Positions 8,081 to 15,660 of a DNA stretch of 64,000 bases are shown one piece after another. Position numbers and translations under genes: made by a program. The stretch comes from Acidimicrobiia bacterium (GTDB lineage: Bacteria; Actinomycetota; Acidimicrobiia; IMCC26256; PALSA-555). Under the pieces are notes generated by a model. The model was not told the origin of the DNA. It made no database searches and saw nothing but the letters and a program-made list of their open reading frames with translations. The DNA is taken from contig JBBECS010000019.1 of assembly GCA_040881685.1 (NCBI GenBank), forward strand, positions 62,709 to 126,708. The letters are read 5' to 3'. Each line of letters opens with the position of its first letter. Position 1 is the first letter of the stretch.

Positions 8081-9370
8081 ATGCAGACTCACGAAGACCG
8101 GCTCACGGCTGCGTTAGCCCATATTGACGAGGATGAGCTGTGCGATCTCGCGCTCCAGCTCACTGCGATTCCGAGTCCTACGGGTGAAGAGGGTGAGGTC
8201 GGCGAGTTCATCGTCTCGTGGTTGCGCGCCGCAGGAGTCCATGCCTTCACGCAGGAGGTTGAAGACGGGCGTGTGAACGCGGTTGGAGTCGTTCCGGGCG
8301 AAGCAAGCGGCACCTCGTTGATGTTCAACGGACATCTCGATACCGGTGCGCCCATTCCTCATGAACTTGCTGCACCGGGGGTTGCAGGTCAGCCCGACGA
8401 GCTCATGGAGCCGCATCGGGAGGGCGGCATCCTGTACGGCACGGGGATGGACAACATGCAGAGCGGGCTTGCGGCGATTATGGGTGCCGCCGTCGCATGC
8501 CACCGCAGCGGTGTGCAGTTGCACGGCGACGTCATCATTGCGGGTGTGTGTGGCGAAATGGGTGTCGCACCGATCGACCAATATCAAGGGCGTCGATACC
8601 GTGCGAAAGGCGTGGGTACTCGTCACCTGCTGACGCACGGTGTCGTGTCTGACTACGCGGTGGTGGCCGACGGGTCGCACTTCGGCCTGACCTGGGCCGA
8701 ATGCGGTGTTGTGTACGCAAAGGTCTCGACGGCCGGCAGGCCGCTGTACACGCCGTTTACGCGCCGGGCAATCGATGCGAAAGACAGCGACAACGCGATC
8801 ATTCAGATGACCCAACTCATCGGCGAAATCGAAACATGGGCGATGGAGTTCGAGTCGCGCAATGTCTTTCGATTCGAAGCTGGTGAGATCCACCCGCGTG
8901 TGAGCATCGGAGCTATCTCGGGCGGTGTGCCGTTCAAGGTCGCGGTCGCACCGCTTGGGTGCAGCATCTACGTCGATATTCGGATGCCCCCCGGAATGCG
9001 GCCAATCGAGGCAATGCGCGAGTTCCGAGCGGTGGTTGACGTTGCGAGCGTTGACGCGAGAGTCGAGTTCTACGTCTCGCAGCAGGGCTACGTCGGTGAA
9101 GGTATCGAGCCCATCGCCGAGGCAATCGCCGACGCTCATGAACGCGTCACGGGTGCGACACTCAAGACCATTGCCCCAATGATGACGTCCATGTGGACGG
9201 ACACCAACATCTATAACGAGGTCGGTATACCGGCAGTCAAGTTTGGAATTGGCGCTGTCCTGGTTGAGCGCGATGGGCGTACGGAATTGATACCCCATAC
9301 GACTAGCGTCGAAGACCTGCTCGCAGCTACACGGATCTATACCGCGACAGCACTTCGCATGTGTGCATGA
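8081..9370 (+). CDS. M20-family metallohydrolase (ArgE/DapE/carbamoylase-like)
   Basis: A 429-residue zinc-dependent amidohydrolase that would cleave an amide, N-acyl or N-carbamoyl bond. The first zinc-binding segment is visible (FNGHLDTGAP), followed by the conserved GTGMDNMQSG region and an acidic pair in VCGEMGVAPI. A dimerisation domain inserts between roughly residues 215 and 340, and a final histidine lies in LIPHTTSVEDLL. It starts 38 bp after the BMP gene and is probably its operon partner, so it may hydrolyse the imported solute. M20 enzymes include carboxypeptidases, deacetylases and hydantoin-pathway N-carbamoylases; the substrate is open. Confidence 0.9.
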   Translation: MQTHEDRLTAALAHIDEDELCDLALQLTAIPSPTGEEGEVGEFIVSWLRAAGVHAFTQEVEDGRVNAVGVVPGEASGTSLMFNGHLDTGAPIPHELAAPGVAGQPDELMEPHREGGILYGTGMDNMQSGLAAIMGAAVACHRSGVQLHGDVIIAGVCGEMGVAPIDQYQGRRYRAKGVGTRHLLTHGVVSDYAVVADGSHFGLTWAECGVVYAKVSTAGRPLYTPFTRRAIDAKDSDNAIIQMTQLIGEIETWAMEFESRNVFRFEAGEIHPRVSIGAISGGVPFKVAVAPLGCSIYVDIRMPPGMRPIEAMREFRAVVDVASVDARVEFYVSQQGYVGEGIEPIAEAIADAHERVTGATLKTIAPMMTSMWTDTNIYNEVGIPAVKFGIGAVLVERDGRTELIPHTTSVEDLLAATRIYTATALRMCA

Positions 9371-9541
9371 AGGTCTGAGTCAGATTTGCGTCGCTCTGGC
9401 TCGACTGCACGGCACGACCGGACGTCCAGCTAAGGATGGAGGACGCGCGACCAGGTGCTGCGGTCGTGTCGCGGCGCGAATCAAGCCCGAGCAAGCGCTG
9501 CTCGATAGAGGCAAGGGTTGACGGTCCCACCATCTGGAACT

Positions 9542-11119
9542 TCAGGTTGGTGGTCTGGCCTGGTCCCGCAGCAGTCGGCGCAAGATCTTGCCCGAGGCTG
9601 ATCTGGGCACCTTGTCAGTGAACGTGACCTTGGCGAGGCGTTTGAAGTGGGCGAGGCGGGTGGCGACGAACTCGGCGATGTCGTCTTCGGTGGCCGTGGT
9701 GGCCTCTTTGAGCACGACGAATGCGACGGGCACTTCGCCGGCAATGTCGTCTGGCTCGCCGATGACGGCGGCGTCGGCGACTGCGGGGTGGGTGAGCAGA
9801 ACGGCCTCGAGTTCGGCTGGCGCTACCTGAAACCCCTTGTACTTGATCATCTCTTTGAGACGGTCGATGACGTAGAGATAACCGTCATCGTCGACGTGGC
9901 CGATGTCACCCGTGTGCAACCAGCCGTGTTCGTCGATGGTGTCGGAGGTCGCTCGCGGGTTGTTGAGATACGCCGTCATCATTTGGGGACCGCGCATGCA
10001 CACCTCACCGTCCTCCCCAACATGCATCGCGTCCCCGGTCACGGGATCGACGACCTTGATCTCGCTGTTCGGTGCGGTGACTCCGACTGAGCCGGGTTTG
10101 GAGCTTCGATTTGGCCCCAGATGTGTTCCGGGCGCCATTTCGGTCATGCCGTAGCCCTGGACCACCTCGCAGCCGAGACGCGCCGACGCTTCACCGGCGA
10201 GGCCAGGCGACAGTGGTGCCGCGCCCGAGAACACCTGCTCAAGACCTGATAGGTCGAATTTGTCGACGATCGGATCCTTGGCGAGTGCCGCCACGATCGG
10301 TGGCGCGACGAAGGCCCGTGTCACAGCGAAGTCCTGGAGTAACTGGAGGTACGGCTGCAAGGCGAAGCGAGGCATCGTGATCACGGTGGCGCCGGCGGTG
10401 ATGGGCGCGTTCATGAGCACCTGGATGCCGAAGATGTGGAAGAACGGGAGAACGGCAGCGATCTTCTCGTCAGCACGCAGCGCGAACGGAGCGAGCGTCT
10501 GCATCACTCCTGCGACCAGCGCGCGGTGGCTGAGCACGACGCCCTTGGCTAGGCCGGTAGTCCCGGACGAGTAGGGGATGGCGAACGGCGCGTCGAAGGG
10601 CACGTCCACCGGCTCGGACACCGGATCGGCGAACAAGGCCACCAATCGCGGGATGCCGTCGATCGCCGCGTCGCCGATCACGTAGGTGCTCTGCACCGAG
10701 GTGCCGGCGGAGGCGGCAAGTGCCGTGTCCAAGCAGTCGGCGTCGGTGACGAGGATGCGGGGCCCGGCGTCTTCTAGCTGATGACGAACCTCGGCCTCGG
10801 TGTAGGTCGGGTTGATGGTGGTGACCACCCCGCCAGCGAAACCCACCCCGTGGAACACGACCGCGTACTCGGGAGAATTCGGCGCCATGATCGCCACGAC
10901 GTCGCCCGGCGCGAACGCGTGCGCGACGAGCCCGCCAGCGAGGCGCCGCACTGCGTCATCCAGTTCTCCGTAGGTGAGCACGCGCCCGGTTACACCTTCG
11001 ATGAGCGCCGCCTTGTCCGGGACGTCGGCCGCTCGCCGAAGCACCAGCTCGGGCAGCAAGACATCGGGGATCTCGACGTCAGGAAGTGGGCTCCTGTGGA
11101 TCACATCCCTCCCGGTCAT
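9542..11119 (-). CDS. AMP-dependent acyl-CoA ligase, 4-coumarate-CoA-ligase-like
   Basis: A 525-residue ANL ligase with complete motifs: P-loop (SSGTTGLAKGVVLSH), A5 (QGYGMTEMAPGTH), A7 with hinge (TGDIGHVDDDGYLYVIDRLK) and the catalytic C-terminal lysine (PRSASGKILRR). Overall form and length match plant-type 4-coumarate and bacterial medium-chain or aryl acid ligases. The ATG at 11119 gives the normal N-terminus. It converges on the M20 gene across 171 bp that contain no gene and a weak CCACCA/TGGTGG hairpin. It is divergent from the EamA gene. One of three full-length AMP ligases in the island. Confidence 0.93.
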   Translation of the reverse strand: MTGRDVIHRSPLPDVEIPDVLLPELVLRRAADVPDKAALIEGVTGRVLTYGELDDAVRRLAGGLVAHAFAPGDVVAIMAPNSPEYAVVFHGVGFAGGVVTTINPTYTEAEVRHQLEDAGPRILVTDADCLDTALAASAGTSVQSTYVIGDAAIDGIPRLVALFADPVSEPVDVPFDAPFAIPYSSGTTGLAKGVVLSHRALVAGVMQTLAPFALRADEKIAAVLPFFHIFGIQVLMNAPITAGATVITMPRFALQPYLQLLQDFAVTRAFVAPPIVAALAKDPIVDKFDLSGLEQVFSGAAPLSPGLAGEASARLGCEVVQGYGMTEMAPGTHLGPNRSSKPGSVGVTAPNSEIKVVDPVTGDAMHVGEDGEVCMRGPQMMTAYLNNPRATSDTIDEHGWLHTGDIGHVDDDGYLYVIDRLKEMIKYKGFQVAPAELEAVLLTHPAVADAAVIGEPDDIAGEVPVAFVVLKEATTATEDDIAEFVATRLAHFKRLAKVTFTDKVPRSASGKILRRLLRDQARPPT

Positions 11120-11159
11120 CCGTGCCTGTTTCTAGAGGATCGCGCTCCCGTCCTTACGC

Positions 11160-12131
11160 GTGCAGATTGCAGTCCGGCGGTGGTGCCAAGATCCAAATGT
11201 GAGAATGCGTCGGCGAGCGTTGGTAGCGATGACCATCGCGGTGATCGCGTATTCAGCATCGTCGTTGCTCGTCCGCGCGGGACGAGCAGAACCGGTTGTG
11301 TTCAATGCCTGGCGCTTGTGGTTCGCGGTTCCGCCGCTTGCAGCGATTGTCGTGTGGCGCCAACGCCGGCGCCCGGAGTTGGAGCTCTGGCCGGCAGAAA
11401 TATCAAGGGGTCGCGTGTTCGCGTTGCTAGTGGGCGGCGGCGCGCTCTTCGCCGCTGGTGCCTCCGTAGCGTTCGTTGCGATCGACCGGACCCGCCTCCT
11501 AAACGTCACGCTGATCACCTCACTTCAACCGGTGGTGGTCGTCGCGTTTGCTGTCATCGCACTCGGCGAGCGTCTGAGCGCGAAGCGCGCTGCCGCTGCC
11601 AGCGCGGCGGTGCTCGGAACCCTCGCCGTGGCGGCTGCTGGATCAAGCAATGGCACCTGGACTCTCGAGGGCGACTTGATCGCGGTCGGTGCGCTCATGC
11701 TGTACGCCGGTTGGTTCCTCTATGGCCGGGTCTTGCGAGCCCGGTTCTCGATGGATCCGATTGCATTAATGCTGGGGGTCCTAGCTCCTGCAGCGGCCTT
11801 GCTCACGCCAGTGGCGCTGCTGATGCACGGCAATCTCCACATGAACGGGCGTGGGTTCGCGTTCGCGGCCTACACCATGGTCGCAGGCACGACGGCACAC
11901 GTCCTGGTGGTCTGGACGCATCCCTATCTTCCTGCGGTTGTCTCGGCGCCCTTGCTCCTCGCACAGCCTCCGATCGTCGCGGTTGCGGCTTGGCTCTGGT
12001 TCGGCGAGGAACTCGGCGCAGTCGAAATCGTTGGATCGACGATTGTTATCGCGACCCTCGTCTTCGTGGTCCGTACACCCGCTGCGGAACTTGTCGAGGG
12101 GACTACTGCTGATCCAGTAGCGCCCACCTAG
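11160..12131 (+). CDS. EamA/DMT-superfamily membrane transporter
   Basis: A 323-residue integral membrane protein with about ten hydrophobic segments arranged as two EamA repeats (the first begins MTIAVIAYSASSLLVRAG, the second near AAGSSNGTWTL). Family members export metabolites or amino acids by proton exchange. The start is uncertain: GTG at 11160 follows an AGAGGA sequence, but GTG 11199 or ATG 11205 would give a more typical N-terminus directly before the first membrane span. Divergent from the CoA ligase. A plausible role is export of an overflow intermediate or of a toxic substrate analogue. Confidence 0.85.
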   Translation: MQIAVRRWCQDPNVRMRRRALVAMTIAVIAYSASSLLVRAGRAEPVVFNAWRLWFAVPPLAAIVVWRQRRRPELELWPAEISRGRVFALLVGGGALFAAGASVAFVAIDRTRLLNVTLITSLQPVVVVAFAVIALGERLSAKRAAAASAAVLGTLAVAAAGSSNGTWTLEGDLIAVGALMLYAGWFLYGRVLRARFSMDPIALMLGVLAPAAALLTPVALLMHGNLHMNGRGFAFAAYTMVAGTTAHVLVVWTHPYLPAVVSAPLLLAQPPIVAVAAWLWFGEELGAVEIVGSTIVIATLVFVVRTPAAELVEGTTADPVAPT

Positions 12132-12155
12132 ATCGCGACCATCCCGGTCCGAGAA

Positions 12156-12806
12156 TTACCGGTGAGATGCGCTAGCGATGCGGGCGAGGACATCGCCAGA
12201 CTCTGCGACCTCGCCAAAGAATGTCGAGACCATGGTCAGCACGTACCGGTGCACGGAGTCCTCATCGAAGGCGCCCCACCCACGATCAGCTAGGGGAGCG
12301 GGGCCAGTCGCATCTGAGAGGTAGATGACCTCGAAGTCCCGGTAGAACGCGTCGCGGATGGTGGACTCGCAACAGACGTTGCCAGCAACCCCCGCAACGA
12401 TCAGGAGAGTGACCCCCAGGCCGCGCAAGAGCACCTCAAGGTCCGTTCCAAAGAAGGCACTGAATCGTCGCTTCGTGATGATGTGGTCAGTCGGTTCCAC
12501 TTCGAGTGTTGGATAGAGCTCGACGCCGGGCGTGCTCTCACGCAGGGCCTGGCCACTTGCCGTCACAGGATGTAGCACTCCCACACGCCCGATATCGCTG
12601 CCGTCGGCACGATGAGCCTGTGCGGTGAAGATGACAGGGATCCCCTGCGCGCGACATACCGTGGAGACGCGGTTGATGGTCTCGACGGCTTCGCGCCCGA
12701 TGGCATTCTCGTAGGGAGCACCGGGCGCAAGGAAGTCCCGCTGCATGTCAACAACGAGAAAGGCCGTGGACTCTGGCTGAATCTCGAACGTGGTCGGAAC
12801 GAACAC
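12156..12806 (-). CDS. Isochorismatase-like cysteine hydrolase
   Basis: A 216-residue member of the isochorismatase/nicotinamidase superfamily. The catalytic triad is intact: aspartate in FLVVDMQRDF, lysine in IITKRRFSAF and the nucleophilic cysteine in VAGNVCCESTIRDAF. Members hydrolyse amides, N-carbamoyl compounds or the vinyl ether of isochorismate; the CCEST context is typical of the amidohydrolase branch. It is the last gene of a minus-strand run (B12-binding subunit, MaoC hydratase, this gene) with a 12-bp gap to MaoC. Its presence beside M20 and HyuA/B genes fits a nitrogen-containing substrate, but this is inference. Confidence 0.9.
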   Translation of the reverse strand: MFVPTTFEIQPESTAFLVVDMQRDFLAPGAPYENAIGREAVETINRVSTVCRAQGIPVIFTAQAHRADGSDIGRVGVLHPVTASGQALRESTPGVELYPTLEVEPTDHIITKRRFSAFFGTDLEVLLRGLGVTLLIVAGVAGNVCCESTIRDAFYRDFEVIYLSDATGPAPLADRGWGAFDEDSVHRYVLTMVSTFFGEVAESGDVLARIASASHR

Positions 12807-12818
12807 TGGTGTCAGGTT

Positions 12819-13295
12819 CTAGCTGAGATAGCGGATCACCATCTCAGCGACGCAGGCCGGTCTCTCGCTGCCGTCGATGTCGAAGGTCATGCCAAGGGCG
12901 ACCTGAACGCCTCCATCCATCGCCTCGGCAGCATTGAGCCGGATGCTCAACCGAACCCTTGAACCCGAAGGCACCGGTGCAGGGAAGCGCACCTTGTTGA
13001 GGCCGTAGTTCACGACGGACGTCGCATCAGGAACCTGCAAGACCTCGGCGAGGAGCCAGGGACATAGCGACAGCGTGAAGAACCCGTGAGCGATGGTGGT
13101 TCCGAACGGACCGTCTTTGGCCGCGATGGGATCGACATGGATCCATTGGTGGTCCCGGGTCGCGTCAGCGAAGAGATCGATGTCGCGTTGCTCAATCGTC
13201 ACCCACTCGGAAGAGCCAAGATCCTTGCCGACCAGTCCCGGCAGCTCACTCACCTTCGGCGTCGACGCCGGCGCTTGTCGGGTGTGGTCGGTCAT
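12819..13295 (-). CDS. MaoC-like (R)-specific enoyl-CoA hydratase
   Basis: A 158-residue hotdog-fold hydratase. The catalytic aspartate and histidine of the hydratase-2 motif are seen in FADATRDHQWIHVD. A conserved glycine-rich turn follows in TTIAHGFFTLSL. It would hydrate a trans-2-enoyl-CoA to the (R)-3-hydroxyacyl-CoA. A GAGGAG ribosome-binding site precedes the ATG at 13295. The gene lies between the B12-binding mutase subunit and the isochorismatase-like hydrolase, consistent with a CoA-ester pathway. Confidence 0.92.
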   Translation of the reverse strand: MTDHTRQAPASTPKVSELPGLVGKDLGSSEWVTIEQRDIDLFADATRDHQWIHVDPIAAKDGPFGTTIAHGFFTLSLCPWLLAEVLQVPDATSVVNYGLNKVRFPAPVPSGSRVRLSIRLNAAEAMDGGVQVALGMTFDIDGSERPACVAEMVIRYLS

Positions 13296-13327
13296 GAACG
13301 CAGCTCCTCAAGTGGAATAGGGCGAGA

Positions 13328-13744
13328 TCAGCTCTTGCGCTCGGTGCGACCCGCAGCAGCACACTCGACGATTTCATCCAACGCGCTGCCGGTCGGAAAG
13401 ACCGAATAGCCGAGCTCTGTGAGCGTTTGAACATCGTCTTGCGGGATCACTCCACCGACAAGCAGCGCAACGTCTTGCCGGCCAGCAGCTCTCAGGCCCT
13501 CGGCCAAGCGCGTGCAGTAGTCGATGTGCGCGCCGGAAAGGATTGACAGGCCGACAACATCGACGTCTTCGTCGAGGATCGTCGCGGTGATTGCATCAAC
13601 AGATTGGTGGCGCCCGGTGTAAATCACTTCGAAACCGGCGTCGCGCAACGCTCGCGTGACTACCTTGGCCCCGCGGTCGTGCCCGTCGAGACCAGGCTTC
13701 GCGATGAGAACTCGCACCGGGTGCTGATTCACCACGGCACGCAT
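13328..13744 (-). CDS. B12-binding small subunit of an acyl-CoA mutase (copy 1)
   Basis: A roughly 138-residue stand-alone cobalamin-binding domain. The lower axial ligand motif DGHDRG lies at about residues 18-23, followed by the SILSGAH and VGGVIPQDD segments that surround the nucleotide tail of B12. I chose the ATG at 13744, since homology begins just after it and a candidate promoter lies only about 4 bp upstream; the open frame extends to 13792. A large subunit must be supplied in trans, either by 21907-23553 or 23563-25083. MaoC and an amidohydrolase follow in the same operon. Confidence 0.92.
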   Translation of the reverse strand: MRAVVNQHPVRVLIAKPGLDGHDRGAKVVTRALRDAGFEVIYTGRHQSVDAITATILDEDVDVVGLSILSGAHIDYCTRLAEGLRAAGRQDVALLVGGVIPQDDVQTLTELGYSVFPTGSALDEIVECAAAGRTERKS

Positions 13745-13754
13745 CGTAGGTCGC

Positions 13755-13795
13755 AATATGCCGTCTTGTCGACGGTCGTCAGAATGTGGCAAGAT
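13755..13795. promoter_or_regulatory. Divergent promoter with 12-bp palindrome (site 2)
   Basis: Palindrome variant CGACGGTCGTCA at 13770-13781. Minus strand: CATATT (13760-13755) begins 21 bp after the first palindrome base and would start transcription about 4 bp before the ATG of the B12 subunit, an almost leaderless mRNA. Plus strand: CAAGAT (13790-13795) is one base closer and would start transcription just before the ribosome-binding site of the SDR gene. Confidence 0.55.
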
Positions 13796-13816
13796 CCCAG
13801 GCTCGGAGGGGGTTCC

Positions 13817-14563
13817 ATGCCGCTGAAGTTGGCTACATCACGCGTGCTCGTGACCGGGGGCGCACGGGGAATCGGTGAGGCGATTGCCCGCCGGCTCGCC
13901 ACTGAAGGGGCGGCCGTGGCGATCCTGGACCTCGACGCGGATGCCGCCGCCGCCACCGCGTCGCAGATCGCAGGCACAACTGGTCAGGTCGTGGGATTCG
14001 GTTGCGACGTGTCGAATCGATCCCAGGTAGCCGAGGTGGTGCCCGCCGCCGCGGAGTCGCTCGGTGGCCTCGATGGCTTGATCACCAACGCAGGCGTTGC
14101 GCGAGACGGTTTCTTGCACAAGCTCGACGACGACGCGTGGGACACAGTCATCGCGGTCCACCTCACAGGCACGTTCGCGTGTCTGCGCGCTGCGAGCCCG
14201 TGGCTGCGCGCCGACGGCCCCGGACGTGTCGTGTGCATCTCGTCGATCTCGGCCGCGATGGGCAACTTGGGGCAATCGAACTACACCGCGGCTAAGGGTG
14301 GCATCCTCTCGCTGGTGAAAACGGCCGCGCTCGAGCTTGCGCGCTTTCAGACCACCGTCAATGCCATTCGCCCGGGCTTCATCGACACCGCGATGACCCA
14401 AGCTGTCCCTCCTGATCTCCGCCAGAAGCTGATCGATGACATCCCGCTGGGCCGATCGGGCGAACCAGGGGACGTCGCTGGCGCCGTGGCATTCCTTTGC
14501 AGCGAAGACGCGTCGTACATGACGGGAGCCGTGCTGGACATCAACGGCGGGGCTTACATGTGA
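13817..14563 (+). CDS. Short-chain dehydrogenase/reductase, FabG-like
   Basis: A 248-residue SDR with a full classical motif set: nucleotide loop VLVTGGARGIGEAIA, NAG in ITNAGVARDG, catalytic serine in VVCISSISAA and the tyrosine-lysine pair in SNYTAAKGG. The acidic residue after the second strand (AILDLDADAA) points to NAD rather than NADP. An ideal GGAGGGGG ribosome-binding site precedes the ATG at 13817. The next gene starts on the overlapping sequence ATGTGA, so expression is coupled. It would oxidise a 3-hydroxyacyl-CoA or another secondary alcohol, or run as a reductase. Confidence 0.93.
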   Translation: MPLKLATSRVLVTGGARGIGEAIARRLATEGAAVAILDLDADAAAATASQIAGTTGQVVGFGCDVSNRSQVAEVVPAAAESLGGLDGLITNAGVARDGFLHKLDDDAWDTVIAVHLTGTFACLRAASPWLRADGPGRVVCISSISAAMGNLGQSNYTAAKGGILSLVKTAALELARFQTTVNAIRPGFIDTAMTQAVPPDLRQKLIDDIPLGRSGEPGDVAGAVAFLCSEDASYMTGAVLDINGGAYM

Positions 14564-15612
14564 GAGCGTCGCCTCCCATCCGCGAACGCTCGCAGCCGCG
14601 CTTTGGGGTCAACTTGAACAACCGTGAGCCTCTGCTCGCTCCGGGTTACGACCTCAATGCCCTCTTGGCACTCGCAGAACAGGTCGAGGAATTGGGTTTC
14701 GATGCAGTGTTCGTGGGCGACAGCCTGTTCTCCAAGCCTCGATTCGAGGCATTGACACTCCTCGGTGCGCTCAGCCAGCGGACCTCGCGGGTGCAGCTCG
14801 GGACTTCAGCGCTCGTCGCGTCGCTGCGTGATCCTCTGTACCTCGCACTGCAATGGGCGACGCTGGACCACCTCTCGAATGGGCGAATGATCCTCGGTGC
14901 AGGTGCTGGGAATGCCGAACCCCGGGTGAAGTTGGAGTTCGCCTCGCTCGGTCTCGAATTCGGCAAGCGAATGTCCCGGCTGGAGGAGTGCCTGCACGTC
15001 CTCAAGACCATCTGGAGCTCCGGATCGGTCACCTTCCACGGCAAGCATTTCCAGTACGACGACGTGTCGTTCTACTCGGGTACCGAGCTAGCCCCTTTCA
15101 CAGCGAAGCAGGGATCACCACCGATCTGGGTTGTCTCAAACCCGAACATCATGAACCCGGCGGGTGAACAACAGGTCGCCAACGCGTGCCGTCGAATCCT
15201 CACGTACGGCGATGGGTGGCTCACTTGTTGTCGAGCGGGTCACCCCGAAGAATTGGAACAGCAACTCGAGATGCTTGTACAGACGGCATCCGAGAGCGAC
15301 ATCAATCTCGACGAGTTCGATGTCGCCTATCAGGTCACTCTGACGTTGGCGGACACCACCGATGCTGCTCACGCAATGCAACGGGAGTACATCGACAGCT
15401 ACTACCCCGAGCTCCGAGAGCACGTGAACTTGGTCGATTGGGGACCCGTCGGCTCGCCAGACGAAGTGACCGCGTGGTTTGATCGCTTTCTCGACGCTGG
15501 CGTCACCTACTTCGTGTGTCGGTTCGGTGCGATCGACCAGTTTGATCAAGTGAGTCGATTTACCCAGAGTGTGCTCCCGAAATTTCGCGGTGCGCAATCA
15601 ACCGTGTCATGA
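14560..15612 (+). CDS. LLM-class (F420-type) oxidoreductase
   Basis: A 350-residue luciferase-like TIM-barrel protein (RFGVNLNNREPLLAPGYDL, then LAEQVEELGFDAVFVGDSL and GAGAGNAEPRVKLEF). Enzymes of this class use F420 or FMN for hydride transfer or monooxygenation. The start is the GTG at 14560, which overlaps the SDR stop by 4 bp. The upstream in-frame extension is inside the SDR gene and is not used. It lies between SDR and HyuA in one operon. Cofactor choice between F420 and FMN is not decided by the sequence alone; the actinobacterial context favours F420. Confidence 0.88.
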   Translation: MRASPPIRERSQPRFGVNLNNREPLLAPGYDLNALLALAEQVEELGFDAVFVGDSLFSKPRFEALTLLGALSQRTSRVQLGTSALVASLRDPLYLALQWATLDHLSNGRMILGAGAGNAEPRVKLEFASLGLEFGKRMSRLEECLHVLKTIWSSGSVTFHGKHFQYDDVSFYSGTELAPFTAKQGSPPIWVVSNPNIMNPAGEQQVANACRRILTYGDGWLTCCRAGHPEELEQQLEMLVQTASESDINLDEFDVAYQVTLTLADTTDAAHAMQREYIDSYYPELREHVNLVDWGPVGSPDEVTAWFDRFLDAGVTYFVCRFGAIDQFDQVSRFTQSVLPKFRGAQSTVS

Positions 15613-15660
15613 CCGAGGTGAAGATCGGGCACCCCCAACGGGCGCATCGTGAGGAGAGGC

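Noticed and set aside
8114..9298. Minus-strand frame of 394 codons over the M20 gene
   Set aside because: The plus strand encodes an intact M20 enzyme; the antisense product has no recognisable fold.
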